In this document: in pieces, positions 41,239 to 49,071 of the stretch | Layout of the letters: each line of letters begins with the position of its first letter | Numbering within the stretch: the stretch's first letter is position 1 | Source: NORP294 sp047627915 | GTDB lineage: Bacteria > Bacteroidota > Bacteroidia > Flavobacteriales_E > Vicingaceae | Assembly: GCA_047627915.1 (NCBI GenBank) | Contig: JBLHTZ010000004.1 | Coordinates: forward strand, 34,797-98,796 | Length of the DNA stretch: 64,000 nucleotides | Direction: 5' to 3' | The notes under the pieces: generated by a model | What the model was told of the DNA's origin: nothing | What the model saw: the letters and a program-made list of their open reading frames with translations, nothing else | Databases searched by the model: none | Translations under genes and position numbers: made by a program

Positions 41239-43059
41239 TTAAGCAAAAGCTTGTAAATCTGTGAGTTTTTTATATTTGCCTTGCTTTTCAATCAATTCTT
41301 GGTGATTTCCTTGCTCTACTATCTCTCCATTTTCAATCACAATAATTTGATCTGCATTCTGAATGGTAGAGAGTCTGTGCGCAATTACAATAGAAGTTCG
41401 ATTTTGCATTAATTTGAAAAGTGCATCTTGAACTAGTTTCTCAGATTCAGTGTCTAGCGCCGAAGTTGCTTCATCTAAAATCATGATTGGTGGATTTTTC
41501 AGCACCGCTCTTGCAATACTCAATCGCTGTTGTTGACCGCCAGAAAGTTTCCCTCCTCCATCGCCAATATTAGATTCGTAACCGTCGGTCATCTTCTCAA
41601 TAAATTCATGAGCATTGGCAATTTTAGCAGCCGCAACAACATTTTCCATTGTTGCGTTCTCAACACCCAACGCTATATTATTGAAAATTGAGTCATTAAA
41701 TAATATTGACCGTTGAGAAACTACACCCATTAATGCTCTTACGTCTTTTATTTTGTACTCTCTGAGGTCAACACCGTCTAACAAAATTCCCCCTTTAATT
41801 GGGTCATAAAACCGTGGCAATAAATCAACCATAGTAGACTTTCCTCCACCAGACTGTCCTACCAAAGCCACCGTCTTACCTTTTTCTACCGTTAGATTTA
41901 TGTTGGTTAATACTTCTTTTTCCCCGTAAGAAAAGGTCAAATTTTTATATTCAACAGAATCAGTAAAGTTCGAAATAGAACGAGCATTCTGTTTATCCTT
42001 AATGTTGTTTTCAGCATTTATTATAGCGTCAATTCGCTCCGTTGAGGCTGCGCCTTTTTGAATGTTGTAATAAGCGGTAGATAACGATTTAGCAGGATTT
42101 AACAACTGAGAAAAAATGGCTATATAGGCTATAAAATCCTCTCCATCAAAAGTAATTTCAGGATCAACTACCATAGAACCCCCAAACCACAAAAGGGTTA
42201 CCATGACTAAAGAACCTAAAAACTCACTCATAGGTGAAGCTAAATCTCTTTTATGAAACATTCGCTTCATTGTTCTTCTATAACTCTCGTTTATTACTTC
42301 AAACTTAGAATTACTGTGAACTTCTGCATTAAACGACTTTAGAATTCTTAAACCTGTTAGCGTTTCTTCTACGTTAGAAAGTAGCTCCCCCATTTTTATT
42401 TGAAGTTTACCTGAGGTTCTTTTCAAGCTTTTGCCCACCCTTCCTATTATAATTCCGCTTATCGGCAGTAAAATAAAACTAAATATGGTGAGCTCAGGAC
42501 TTATTGAAATCATGAAAACCAAGGAAACGATTATAGAGATTGGATCACGGAATAACATTTCCAGAGAGTTCATAATAGACCATTCTACCTCTTGAACGTC
42601 ACCTGTAATTCGGCTTAGAATATCCCCCTTTTTCTCTTCAGAATAAAAAGACAAAGGCAAAACCAATATTTTACTATATACATCTCTTCGAATGTCTCTT
42701 ACCACTCCACTTCGAATCGTTGCCAAAAAGAATTTTGATAAATACCGAAATACGTTTTTTAAGAAAAACAAAACACCTACAGCAATGCATAAGTAATAGA
42801 GAGCGCCCATTAGACCGTTGGTCTCTATGTGTGGGGTCATTTGATAACTCAGGTAATCCGTAATAAAATCTGCTGTCCAAGAAAACGATGGCTTCTCTAA
42901 TACTGGTTCAGATTTCCCGAAAAGTAACTTTAAAAAAGGAATTAAAACCAATAAAGAAAGTAGGTGAAAGATGACCGAAAAAATATTTGAAACAACACTT
43001 AAAAAAGCGTGAATCTTATACGTTGCTATGTACCGTAATACCTTTGCTAAACTCTTCAT
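41239..43059 (-). CDS. ABC exporter, MsbA-like (fused TMD-NBD)
   Basis: A 606-residue half-transporter. The N-terminal half (about 1-330) has six membrane segments, and the C-terminal ATPase (about 365-606) has Walker A GQSGGGKST near residue 401, the ABC signature LSGGQQQRLSIARAV near 505 and Walker B PPIMILDEATSALD near 525. The family exports lipids, lipopolysaccharide cores or lipid-linked glycans. A glycosyltransferase gene lies nine bases upstream on the same strand, so it may move a glycolipid made by that enzyme. It might be the essential MsbA or a paralogue. Sequence alone does not settle this. Confidence 0.87.
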   Translation of the reverse strand: MKSLAKVLRYIATYKIHAFLSVVSNIFSVIFHLLSLLVLIPFLKLLFGKSEPVLEKPSFSWTADFITDYLSYQMTPHIETNGLMGALYYLCIAVGVLFFLKNVFRYLSKFFLATIRSGVVRDIRRDVYSKILVLPLSFYSEEKKGDILSRITGDVQEVEWSIMNSLEMLFRDPISIIVSLVFMISISPELTIFSFILLPISGIIIGRVGKSLKRTSGKLQIKMGELLSNVEETLTGLRILKSFNAEVHSNSKFEVINESYRRTMKRMFHKRDLASPMSEFLGSLVMVTLLWFGGSMVVDPEITFDGEDFIAYIAIFSQLLNPAKSLSTAYYNIQKGAASTERIDAIINAENNIKDKQNARSISNFTDSVEYKNLTFSYGEKEVLTNINLTVEKGKTVALVGQSGGGKSTMVDLLPRFYDPIKGGILLDGVDLREYKIKDVRALMGVVSQRSILFNDSIFNNIALGVENATMENVVAAAKIANAHEFIEKMTDGYESNIGDGGGKLSGGQQQRLSIARAVLKNPPIMILDEATSALDTESEKLVQDALFKLMQNRTSIVIAHRLSTIQNADQIIVIENGEIVEQGNHQELIEKQGKYKKLTDLQAFA

Positions 43060-43068
43060 TTAAAGAAA

Positions 43069-44019
43069 TTAAATATCTAATACTTTCCAGTTTTTGAAAG
43101 GAAAAAAGTGTTCCCCTCCATTCAAATTCCGTTCTGCCCAAGAAATTACTCTGTACTTTAATTTCTCATGCTTAAACGGGGGACGATTTGGTTTTTTGTT
43201 GTTTGTGTAATTCAAAGAAGATGCCCAAGAAAAATCTTTGATTTTTTCTGCCATAACAGCAGGGTGCGTAACTTTAAACTTTAACATATTTTTTAGTGAA
43301 CCATAGTCAAAATCTGCCCCACGCTCTTTGTAAAGGCTTTCTGCTTTTTTGTCACCTTTATGAATACTATCCAAAGCTTTCTTTTTACTTTGCATGTATT
43401 TTGGCGGGCGAACCCATCCATAATGATAGATGTAAGCGTCTAGTAGTGCTACTTTCAGTAAATGAGTTCCCTCCTGTTTTCGATAACTTTTGCCATCAAA
43501 ATTTGGAATCCTTCTAAACGACTGTGCCGACTCAAAAGAATGAATTTCAGGACGATTTCTTACAATTCGAATTTCATTTTGGTACCATCCGTGATGATTA
43601 ATGTAGTGCTCGTAATCTCCAAAGAAATGTTTGTATTTAAACAACAACCCTTCCACCTCAGCATGATCCATTAAATCTTCACATCGTTTTTGAATCACGG
43701 GCAGATACTTTTCATGTACCACTTCGTCAGCTTGAACATAAAACAACCAATCACCCCTGCAATGTGATATGGCAATGTCTGTTTGATGTGCATTTTCCGT
43801 TCCATTTGGGAACTTTTCAGTATCCCACTCCGTATGAATAATTTTCAACTTAGGAGAATCAATACTTTGTAAAATTTCTAAGGTATTGTCGTCTTCGTCC
43901 CCTTTTCCTAATACAAATATAAACTCGTCGCACATTGGCAAAATGGACAAAATTGACTCTCTTATTGGATAATATAATTTAGAAGTATTTCTTCCGAAAC
44001 TGAATCCACTAATTTTCAT
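43069..44019 (-). CDS. GT2 family glycosyltransferase
   Basis: A 316-residue glycosyltransferase with an unusual start (MKISGFSFGRNTSKLYYPIRE). The GT-A core shows CDEFIFVLGKGDEDDNTLEIL near residue 30 and GDWLFYVQADEVVHEKYLP near 90, where QADE holds the metal site. A later stretch ENAHQTDIAIS and EVEGLLFKYKHFFGDY fits the acceptor side. It precedes an MsbA-like exporter by nine bases, so the two are co-expressed; a role in a lipid-linked glycan is plausible. Substrate is unknown. It diverges from rbfA. Confidence 0.82.
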   Translation of the reverse strand: MKISGFSFGRNTSKLYYPIRESILSILPMCDEFIFVLGKGDEDDNTLEILQSIDSPKLKIIHTEWDTEKFPNGTENAHQTDIAISHCRGDWLFYVQADEVVHEKYLPVIQKRCEDLMDHAEVEGLLFKYKHFFGDYEHYINHHGWYQNEIRIVRNRPEIHSFESAQSFRRIPNFDGKSYRKQEGTHLLKVALLDAYIYHYGWVRPPKYMQSKKKALDSIHKGDKKAESLYKERGADFDYGSLKNMLKFKVTHPAVMAEKIKDFSWASSLNYTNNKKPNRPPFKHEKLKYRVISWAERNLNGGEHFFPFKNWKVLDI

Positions 44020-44098
44020 GTAAGCAAAGAATTTATGCGAAATTAGTCAATTTAGAAGGCAATGCCGAAGGGGACCTTAATATAGCGTTTTGAATTAT

Positions 44099-44106
44099 TA
44101 ACTTTG
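44099..44106 (+). promoter_or_regulatory. Candidate -7 element (TAACTTTG) for rbfA
   Basis: TAACTTTG fits TAnnTTTG and ends only eight bases before the rbfA ATG, so the transcript would start at or just before the start codon. Confidence 0.45.
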
Positions 44107-44114
44107 TATCCATT

Positions 44115-44450
44115 ATGGAAAGCATTAGACAACAAAAAGTTTCTCGCTTGTTGCAACGAGAGATTGGGGACATTTTTACAAAAAAAGAGGTCAACCTAAC
44201 GGTTAATCTAATGATTTCAGTTACTCAAGTTAGGGTAAGCCCAGATTTAGGAGTTGCTAGAAGTTACCTTAGTCTTTTCCCTTCTAACAACAGAGAAGAA
44301 GTAATCACAGAAATTCGCAAACACACGAAAGAAATTCGATATATCCTTGGTAAAAAAGTGGGTCAACAATTACGCCATATTCCTGAGTTATTTTTCTATT
44401 TAGACGACTCTTTCGATTATGCTGAGAAAATTGATAAGCTCTTAAAGTAG
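44115..44450 (+). CDS. rbfA: Ribosome-binding factor A
   Basis: A 111-residue KH-like protein that helps mature the 5' end of 16S rRNA in the small subunit. Typical features are MESIRQQKVSRLLQREIGDIF at the start, VTQVRVSPDLGVARSYLSLF near residue 36, LRHIPELFFYLDDSFDYAEKI at the end. Length is normal for Bacteroidota. It is followed four bases later by a LolC/E-like permease gene, likely in the same transcript, and its putative -7 element is very near the start codon. Confidence 0.93.
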   Translation: MESIRQQKVSRLLQREIGDIFTKKEVNLTVNLMISVTQVRVSPDLGVARSYLSLFPSNNREEVITEIRKHTKEIRYILGKKVGQQLRHIPELFFYLDDSFDYAEKIDKLLK

Positions 44451-44454
44451 AATT

Positions 44455-45660
44455 TTGAACTTACCATTTTACATCGCTAAGCGATATTTGGTGGCCAAGA
44501 AGTCACAAAACGCAATTAACATCATTTCCTGGATTTCAGTAGTTAGCGTTGCCATTGGAACATTCGCTTTGGTCGTTGTACTTTCTGCATTTAACGGTTT
44601 AGAAAAATTAGTAGAGTCCCTTTTTGAATCATTTGACGCTGATATACGAATTGAACTAAACGAGGGCAAAACATTTCACTCCAATACAATAGATTACGAT
44701 AAGCTAACAACCATACCGGGAGTTGCAAGCTATACTCGGGTGTTGAAAGAAGTTTGTGGTGTTCGCTATAAAAAACAACAAACCATTGTTCAACTAAAAG
44801 GAGTTGATGAAAGTTACCTTGAAATGAGCAAAATTGACAGCAACGTAGTTGAAGGCAGAACGGTTTTACAAGAAGACAACATCAACTATGCTATTATAGG
44901 TTACGGCATTTCTCTCCAACTTAACTTAAACATTAATACAGGGGTTGAAAACTTAACAATGTATGCTCCTAAAAGAGGGAAGTTTTCCACTTTAAATGCC
45001 ATGAATTCAGTCTATCGCAAGCAAATATCTCCAGCTGCAATTTTTTACCTGAGTCCTGAATACGACAATAAATATATTATCACTTCGCTAGATTTTGCTC
45101 AAGATTTGTTACAATATGAAGACGAAATTAGTTCCATTGAGCTTTTAGCTAAAAAGGGAGCCGACTTGCAAGAATTAGCAAAACGATTATCCCTCTTTTT
45201 TGGCGATAAATTTTCGGTCAAATCAAGACTGGAATTCAATCAAATACTATACAAAACCAATAAAACCGAGAAGTGGGTAACCTTCCTTATTTTGGTATTT
45301 ATATTGACCATTGCAGCCTTTAATATTCTCAGTTCATTAAGCATGTTAATCATTGATAAAAAGAAGGATATTAACACATTGAAGCACTTAGGGGCGAATA
45401 AGAAACTAATAAGGAGTATTTTCTTTTTAGAAGGCATGTTAATCAATTTAACAGGAGCTCTGTCAGGCCTCGTTCTTGGGGTGGTGGTCTGTTTACTTCA
45501 AGAACATGTTGGGCTAATTCGATTGGAAGGCGGAATTGTAGATTATTACCCTGTAAGCCTGAACCCATTGGAGTTGGGCTATATACTAATTACCGTTATT
45601 ATAATTGGCTTTTTAACTTCTTGGTATCCGGTTCGGAACTTGACAAAAGCATCTAAATAG
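44455..45660 (+). CDS. FtsX/LolC-E-like ABC transporter permease
   Basis: A 401-residue membrane protein of the MacB/FtsX permease superfamily. An N-terminal membrane segment (NAINIISWISVVSVAIGTFA) is followed by a large periplasmic domain (about 60-270) and three C-terminal membrane segments (about 275-395). The opening FYIAKRYLVAKKSQNAINI is the LolC/LolE signature, so it likely releases lipoproteins from the inner membrane with an ATPase partner. No ATPase gene is beside it. The start is TTG at 44,455, four bases after rbfA. It converges on dus with a seven-base gap. Confidence 0.85.
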   Translation: MNLPFYIAKRYLVAKKSQNAINIISWISVVSVAIGTFALVVVLSAFNGLEKLVESLFESFDADIRIELNEGKTFHSNTIDYDKLTTIPGVASYTRVLKEVCGVRYKKQQTIVQLKGVDESYLEMSKIDSNVVEGRTVLQEDNINYAIIGYGISLQLNLNINTGVENLTMYAPKRGKFSTLNAMNSVYRKQISPAAIFYLSPEYDNKYIITSLDFAQDLLQYEDEISSIELLAKKGADLQELAKRLSLFFGDKFSVKSRLEFNQILYKTNKTEKWVTFLILVFILTIAAFNILSSLSMLIIDKKKDINTLKHLGANKKLIRSIFFLEGMLINLTGALSGLVLGVVVCLLQEHVGLIRLEGGIVDYYPVSLNPLELGYILITVIIIGFLTSWYPVRNLTKASK

Positions 45661-45667
45661 TGAGCAA

Positions 45668-46666
45668 TTATAGTAGCGCCATCTCCTCGCCAGAGTAGTT
45701 TGTTTTGATCTCTTCAAAAACCTCTTTAATCACTTCGTAAGAATCTTGAGTAACCAACTTCATGCGGTGTTCCTTAAAGTTTGGTATTCCTTTAAAGTAG
45801 TTCGTATAATGTCTTCTCATTTCATTAATGCCCAACCTTTCCCCTTTCCACTTCACTGACATTTCCAGATGTCTTTCTGCAGCAATTAACCTTTCTGCCA
45901 TAGTAGGAGGTGCCAAATGCTCTCCCGTTTTAAAAAAATGCTTCATTTCTCTAAAAATCCAAGGATATCCAATACTTGCTCTTCCAATCATAACCCCATC
46001 AACCCCATAGGTTTTTCTTTTTTCTAAGGCAATTTCAGGTGTCGTTACATCTCCATTGCCAAAAACTGGAATGTTCATTCTTGGGTTTTCCTTTACATCC
46101 CGAATTAAACTCCAATCCGCTTCCCCTTTATACATTTGTTGTCGGGTTCTACCATGAATAGATATCGCCTGAATTCCAACATCTTGCAATCGTTCGGCAA
46201 CTTCAACAATATACTTCGTGTTCTCATCCCAACCCAACCGGGTTTTAACCGTTACTGGCAAACTTGTTGACTTAACAATTTCGGCTGTCATCCTTACCAT
46301 TTTAGGAATGTCTTGCAAAATTCCTGCTCCTGATCCCTTACAAGCTACCTTTTTAACAGGGCAACCGTAATTGATATCAATAATGTCCGGATTTGCAGCT
46401 TCCGTTACTTCGGTCGCCCTTTTCATAGATTCTATATCGTTCCCGAATATTTGAATTCCTATAGGTCGCTCATATTCAAAAATATCTAGCTTCTGTAAAC
46501 TTTTAACCGCATCACGTATTAATCCCTCAGATGAAATAAATTCAGTGTACATTAAGTCTGCTCCCTGTTCTTTACAAAGTGCACGAAATGGTGGATCGCT
46601 GACATCTTCCATGGGGGCAAGCAGCAGTGGGAAGTCCCCGAGGTCTATATTTCCTATCTTTGGCAA
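45668..46666 (-). CDS. dusB: tRNA-dihydrouridine synthase
   Basis: A 332-residue FMN enzyme that reduces uridines to dihydrouridine in tRNA. The FMN barrel starts LLLAPMEDVSDPPFRALCKE near residue 14, has the catalytic cysteine in NYGCPVKKVACKGSGAGIL near 98, and SIHGRTRQQMYKGEADW near 167. VFGNGDVTTPE and DGVMIGRASIGYPWIFRE complete the barrel. Length and start are normal. It is divergent from the CPBP protease gene with 45 bases between them. The DusB subfamily is inferred from overall pattern. Confidence 0.92.
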   Translation of the reverse strand: MPKIGNIDLGDFPLLLAPMEDVSDPPFRALCKEQGADLMYTEFISSEGLIRDAVKSLQKLDIFEYERPIGIQIFGNDIESMKRATEVTEAANPDIIDINYGCPVKKVACKGSGAGILQDIPKMVRMTAEIVKSTSLPVTVKTRLGWDENTKYIVEVAERLQDVGIQAISIHGRTRQQMYKGEADWSLIRDVKENPRMNIPVFGNGDVTTPEIALEKRKTYGVDGVMIGRASIGYPWIFREMKHFFKTGEHLAPPTMAERLIAAERHLEMSVKWKGERLGINEMRRHYTNYFKGIPNFKEHRMKLVTQDSYEVIKEVFEEIKTNYSGEEMALL

Positions 46667-46711
46667 AATGCTTATTTTTTCACAAAGTTACCCAATAATC
46701 CCCTTCCACTT

Positions 46712-47623
46712 TTGAGCACACTCGATAGCAAATTTTCAAAAATATTGGTTTATACGGCGCTCTCGTTAGCTTCGGGTTTTATTTTTTCTTTGTTATCTTT
46801 TGTTGTTATTCATTTACTCAGCGGAGTTTCATTCGGAAACATTTCTTCTATAGTAAACAATTTAGGTACAGAAGAAAATGTTAACTTAATTAAAGTATTA
46901 CTTTTTATCAATAGTTTTGGACTGTTCGTTCTTCCACCACTACTGTTTTGTTTCATTTTCCGCCTTCCCATTCTTGACTTCTTCCGATTAAGAGAACTAC
47001 GAACCATTCAACTCCTCCCTGTTCTGATCTTACTGTTCGTAATGTTTTTGCCCATATTAAACTATACTGTGGAGCTTAATAAACTACTACAACTTCCTGA
47101 TTGGATGTCAGGGTTGGAAGATTGGATGAGAAATGCAGAAGACGATGCAACAGTGAAAACACAAGCCCTATTGCGGATGGATACCTACAGTGACTTAATT
47201 GTCAACATTCTCCTTATTGGGTTTTTGCCTGCCATAGGCGAGGAACTAGCCTTTAGAGGAGTAATACAACAGACCTTAATCGGAAAAAGTAATAACCCAC
47301 ATTTAGGAATTTGGGGAGCGGCCTTTATTTTCAGTTTTATTCATTTCCAATTTTTTGGGTTTTTACCGCGTTTCTTGCTTGGGGCATTTTTTGGCTACCT
47401 ATTTTATTGGTCAAAAAGCTTGTGGCTACCCATTTTAGGTCACTTTATTAATAATTCCAGTGCTGTTCTAATTTCTTTTTACTTAAAAGAAAATGGAGTA
47501 GAGAAAAGGTTAGAACAAATTGGCACAACTGAGGAAACCAATTATTTCCCACTGATCTCTGTTGTTCTATTTGGAGGCCTATTGTATTATTTTAAAAAGC
47601 AAAGTGATCGATTGTTAACTTAA
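46712..47623 (+). CDS. CPBP family intramembrane glutamic protease
   Basis: A 303-residue membrane protein with eight or so hydrophobic segments, of the CAAX-type (Abi/CPBP) family. The catalytic pattern is GEELAFRGVI near residue 178 (E-E-x-x-x-R), then FSFIHFQFFGFLPRFLLG near 208 and GHFINNSS near 248, three metal-free active-site motifs with E, E, H and N. Such proteins cut prenylated or membrane peptides and are linked to protein maturation or immunity in various bacteria. The start is TTG at 46,712. It converges on the TM2 gene with a shared TTAA stop overlap. Confidence 0.87.
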   Translation: MSTLDSKFSKILVYTALSLASGFIFSLLSFVVIHLLSGVSFGNISSIVNNLGTEENVNLIKVLLFINSFGLFVLPPLLFCFIFRLPILDFFRLRELRTIQLLPVLILLFVMFLPILNYTVELNKLLQLPDWMSGLEDWMRNAEDDATVKTQALLRMDTYSDLIVNILLIGFLPAIGEELAFRGVIQQTLIGKSNNPHLGIWGAAFIFSFIHFQFFGFLPRFLLGAFFGYLFYWSKSLWLPILGHFINNSSAVLISFYLKENGVEKRLEQIGTTEETNYFPLISVVLFGGLLYYFKKQSDRLLT

Positions 47624-48018
47624 TTCCTCTTCTTGTTACTCCACATGAATACTTTGTTGTTATTAGTATATTCATCTAAATCTTTTGAACTGAGAATAGC
47701 GATAATATCAAAAAAGGGTAATAAGCCAAACCCTCCACCAAGAGTTAGTGAGTAAACAATGGGGACATTTTCCTTTGTTCCCAAGTAAATTCGGTGTACC
47801 CCAAAGTGCCCCAAAAAAACTGCTAAGAGCACCGCTTTCAACTTTCGAAACTTAGGTTTTACAACAGATGTTTGGTCATTCTCAAACGTTAGATCAATTT
47901 GATCGAGAAATTCAGTCTGCTGTAAAATAGAAATATCTACTGCCTCAGTTGAGGCAACCGAAACAGTAGATATTCCAAAAATCAATATCAATAATAGATG
48001 TTGTAACTTATTTAGCAT
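47620..48018 (-). CDS. TM2 domain protein
   Basis: A 132-residue membrane protein. A signal or first hydrophobic segment (MLNKLQHLLLILIFGISTVSVAS) leads to a hydrophilic stretch and then a TM2 domain (about 65-115: AVLLAVFLGHFGVHRIYLGT, GGGFGLLPFFDIIAIL), two short membrane helices around a turn. The function of these is not settled. The gene overlaps the superoxide dismutase gene by 11 bases, so the two are co-transcribed from the sodA promoter, and its end shares a TTAA with the convergent protease gene. Confidence 0.8.
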   Translation of the reverse strand: MLNKLQHLLLILIFGISTVSVASTEAVDISILQQTEFLDQIDLTFENDQTSVVKPKFRKLKAVLLAVFLGHFGVHRIYLGTKENVPIVYSLTLGGGFGLLPFFDIIAILSSKDLDEYTNNNKVFMWSNKKRN

Positions 48019-48607
48019 TATTCATATGCTCCGCCACTCTATTCCAATCTACCACGTTAAAAAATGCATTAATGTAATCAGGTCTTCTATTTTGATAGTT
48101 CAAATAGTAAGCGTGTTCCCAAACATCAATTCCTAAAATTGGTGTCCCGCCACAACCCTCTTGCATAATTGGGTTATCTTGATTTGGAGTAGAACATATC
48201 TCTAATTTGCCATCCTTGTAACACAACCAAGCCCATCCTGACCCAAATTGTGTTGCGGCTGCATTGCTAAACTTTGTTTTGAACTCTTCAAAAGAGCCGA
48301 AAGCTTCGTTTATTTTTTCTGATAATTCTCCCGATGGAGCTCCTCCTCCATTCGGTGACATAATGTCCCAGAATAAAGAATGATTATAAAAGCCTCCACC
48401 ATTATTTCGAACAGCTGCAGATAAATTCCCAGCAGAAAGAATGTTTTCAATTGATTTTTCTTCATCAGAAGTTCCTTCAATTGCAGCATTCAATTTTGAT
48501 GTATATCCGGCATGATGCTTAGAATAATGGATTTCCATTGTTCGCGCATCAATATGTGGTTCTAAAGCGTCGTAGCTATAATTTAATTTTGGTAATTCAA
48601 AAGCCAT
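48008..48607 (-). CDS. sodA: Superoxide dismutase, Mn/Fe type
   Basis: A 199-residue metalloenzyme that removes superoxide. Metal ligands are visible: H in EIHYSKHHAGY near residue 26, H in YNHSLFWDIM near 74, and D and H in GIDVWEHAYYL near 160. The subtype markers point to manganese: a G in NNGGGFYNHSLFW and a Q in TPNQDNPIM, positions that differ in the iron type. Length is normal. It overlaps the downstream TM2 gene by 11 bases. A TACCTTTG element and an inverted repeat lie in the divergent gap upstream. Confidence 0.94.
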   Translation of the reverse strand: MAFELPKLNYSYDALEPHIDARTMEIHYSKHHAGYTSKLNAAIEGTSDEEKSIENILSAGNLSAAVRNNGGGFYNHSLFWDIMSPNGGGAPSGELSEKINEAFGSFEEFKTKFSNAAATQFGSGWAWLCYKDGKLEICSTPNQDNPIMQEGCGGTPILGIDVWEHAYYLNYQNRRPDYINAFFNVVDWNRVAEHMNNAK

Positions 48608-48641
48608 AATAATTTTATTTTGTTAGGTTTAATTTACAATT

Positions 48642-48649
48642 CAAAGGTA
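48642..48649 (-). promoter_or_regulatory. Candidate -7 element (TACCTTTG) for sodA
   Basis: Read on the minus strand, TACCTTTG fits TAnnTTTG and ends 34 bases before the sodA ATG. The inverted repeat at 48,672-48,696 lies just upstream of it. Confidence 0.45.
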
Positions 48650-48671
48650 AAAATATTTAGTGTGTAAATAA

Positions 48672-48696
48672 AAACAAGTTAACCTTAAACTTGTTT
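48672..48696. promoter_or_regulatory. Inverted repeat, candidate operator between sodA and a lipoprotein gene
   Basis: AAACAAGTT and AACTTGTTT are perfect nine-base inverted arms with a seven-base spacer. The site lies in the divergent gap, near the likely -33 region of sodA, and could bind a dimeric regulator. No T run follows, so it is not a terminator. Confidence 0.5.
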
Positions 48697-48717
48697 AATA
48701 ATTAATAGTTAATTATC

Positions 48718-48725
48718 TACATTTG
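48718..48725 (+). promoter_or_regulatory. Candidate -7 element (TACATTTG) for small lipoprotein gene
   Basis: TACATTTG fits TAnnTTTG and ends 25 bases before the ATG at 48,751. The right arm of the inverted repeat lies about 20 bases upstream of it. Confidence 0.45.
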
Positions 48726-48750
48726 TCGTTAATTAACAACACAACAAAAA

Positions 48751-48987
48751 ATGAGAAAGTTTTTAACTCTATTCGCTGTAGCTGCTTTATTTTCAGCTGT
48801 AGCATGCGGTGACGCAAAAAAAGATGCTTCTGATGCAGAAGAAGATGCAAAAGGTTTAATGGATGAGATGAACTCAACCATGGACGAAGTAACTGAAACT
48901 GCTGAGGCAGTTGCTGATTCTGTTGAAGTAGTTGCTGACTCTGCTGCTAACGCTGCAGGAGAAATGATGGAAGAAGCTGCAAAGTAA
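48751..48987 (+). CDS. Small acidic lipoprotein
   Basis: A 78-residue lipoprotein. The signal peptide MRKFLTLFAVAALFSAVAC ends in a lipobox-like A-V-A-C with the cysteine at residue 19. The mature part is rich in A, D, E and M and short helices (EDAKGLMDEMNSTMDEVTET, then AVADSVEVVADSAANAAG), like small envelope proteins of the Bacteroidota that form a brace under the outer membrane. No named family. It is divergent from sodA, has its own -7 element and terminator, and so is a single-gene unit. A role in envelope stress is a guess. Confidence 0.65.
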   Translation: MRKFLTLFAVAALFSAVACGDAKKDASDAEEDAKGLMDEMNSTMDEVTETAEAVADSVEVVADSAANAAGEMMEEAAK

Positions 48988-49008
48988 CCCTTGCAATTCT
49001 ATAAATTG

Positions 49009-49055
49009 CCTCCAAGGTCATTCTGAGCAATCAAAATGATTTTGGAGGTTTTTTT
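49009..49055 (+). terminator. Rho-independent terminator after small lipoprotein gene
   Basis: A stem with CCTCCAA and TTGGAGG as outer arms and inner TCATT/AATGA pairing, followed by seven T, lies 22 bases after the lipoprotein stop. It separates this gene from the PhoD-like gene. Confidence 0.83.
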
Positions 49056-49071
49056 ATGCTAATTTTAATAA

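Noticed and set aside
48672..48696. A terminator at the inverted repeat
   Set aside because: No T run follows on either strand and both neighbours point away from it, so an operator is more likely.
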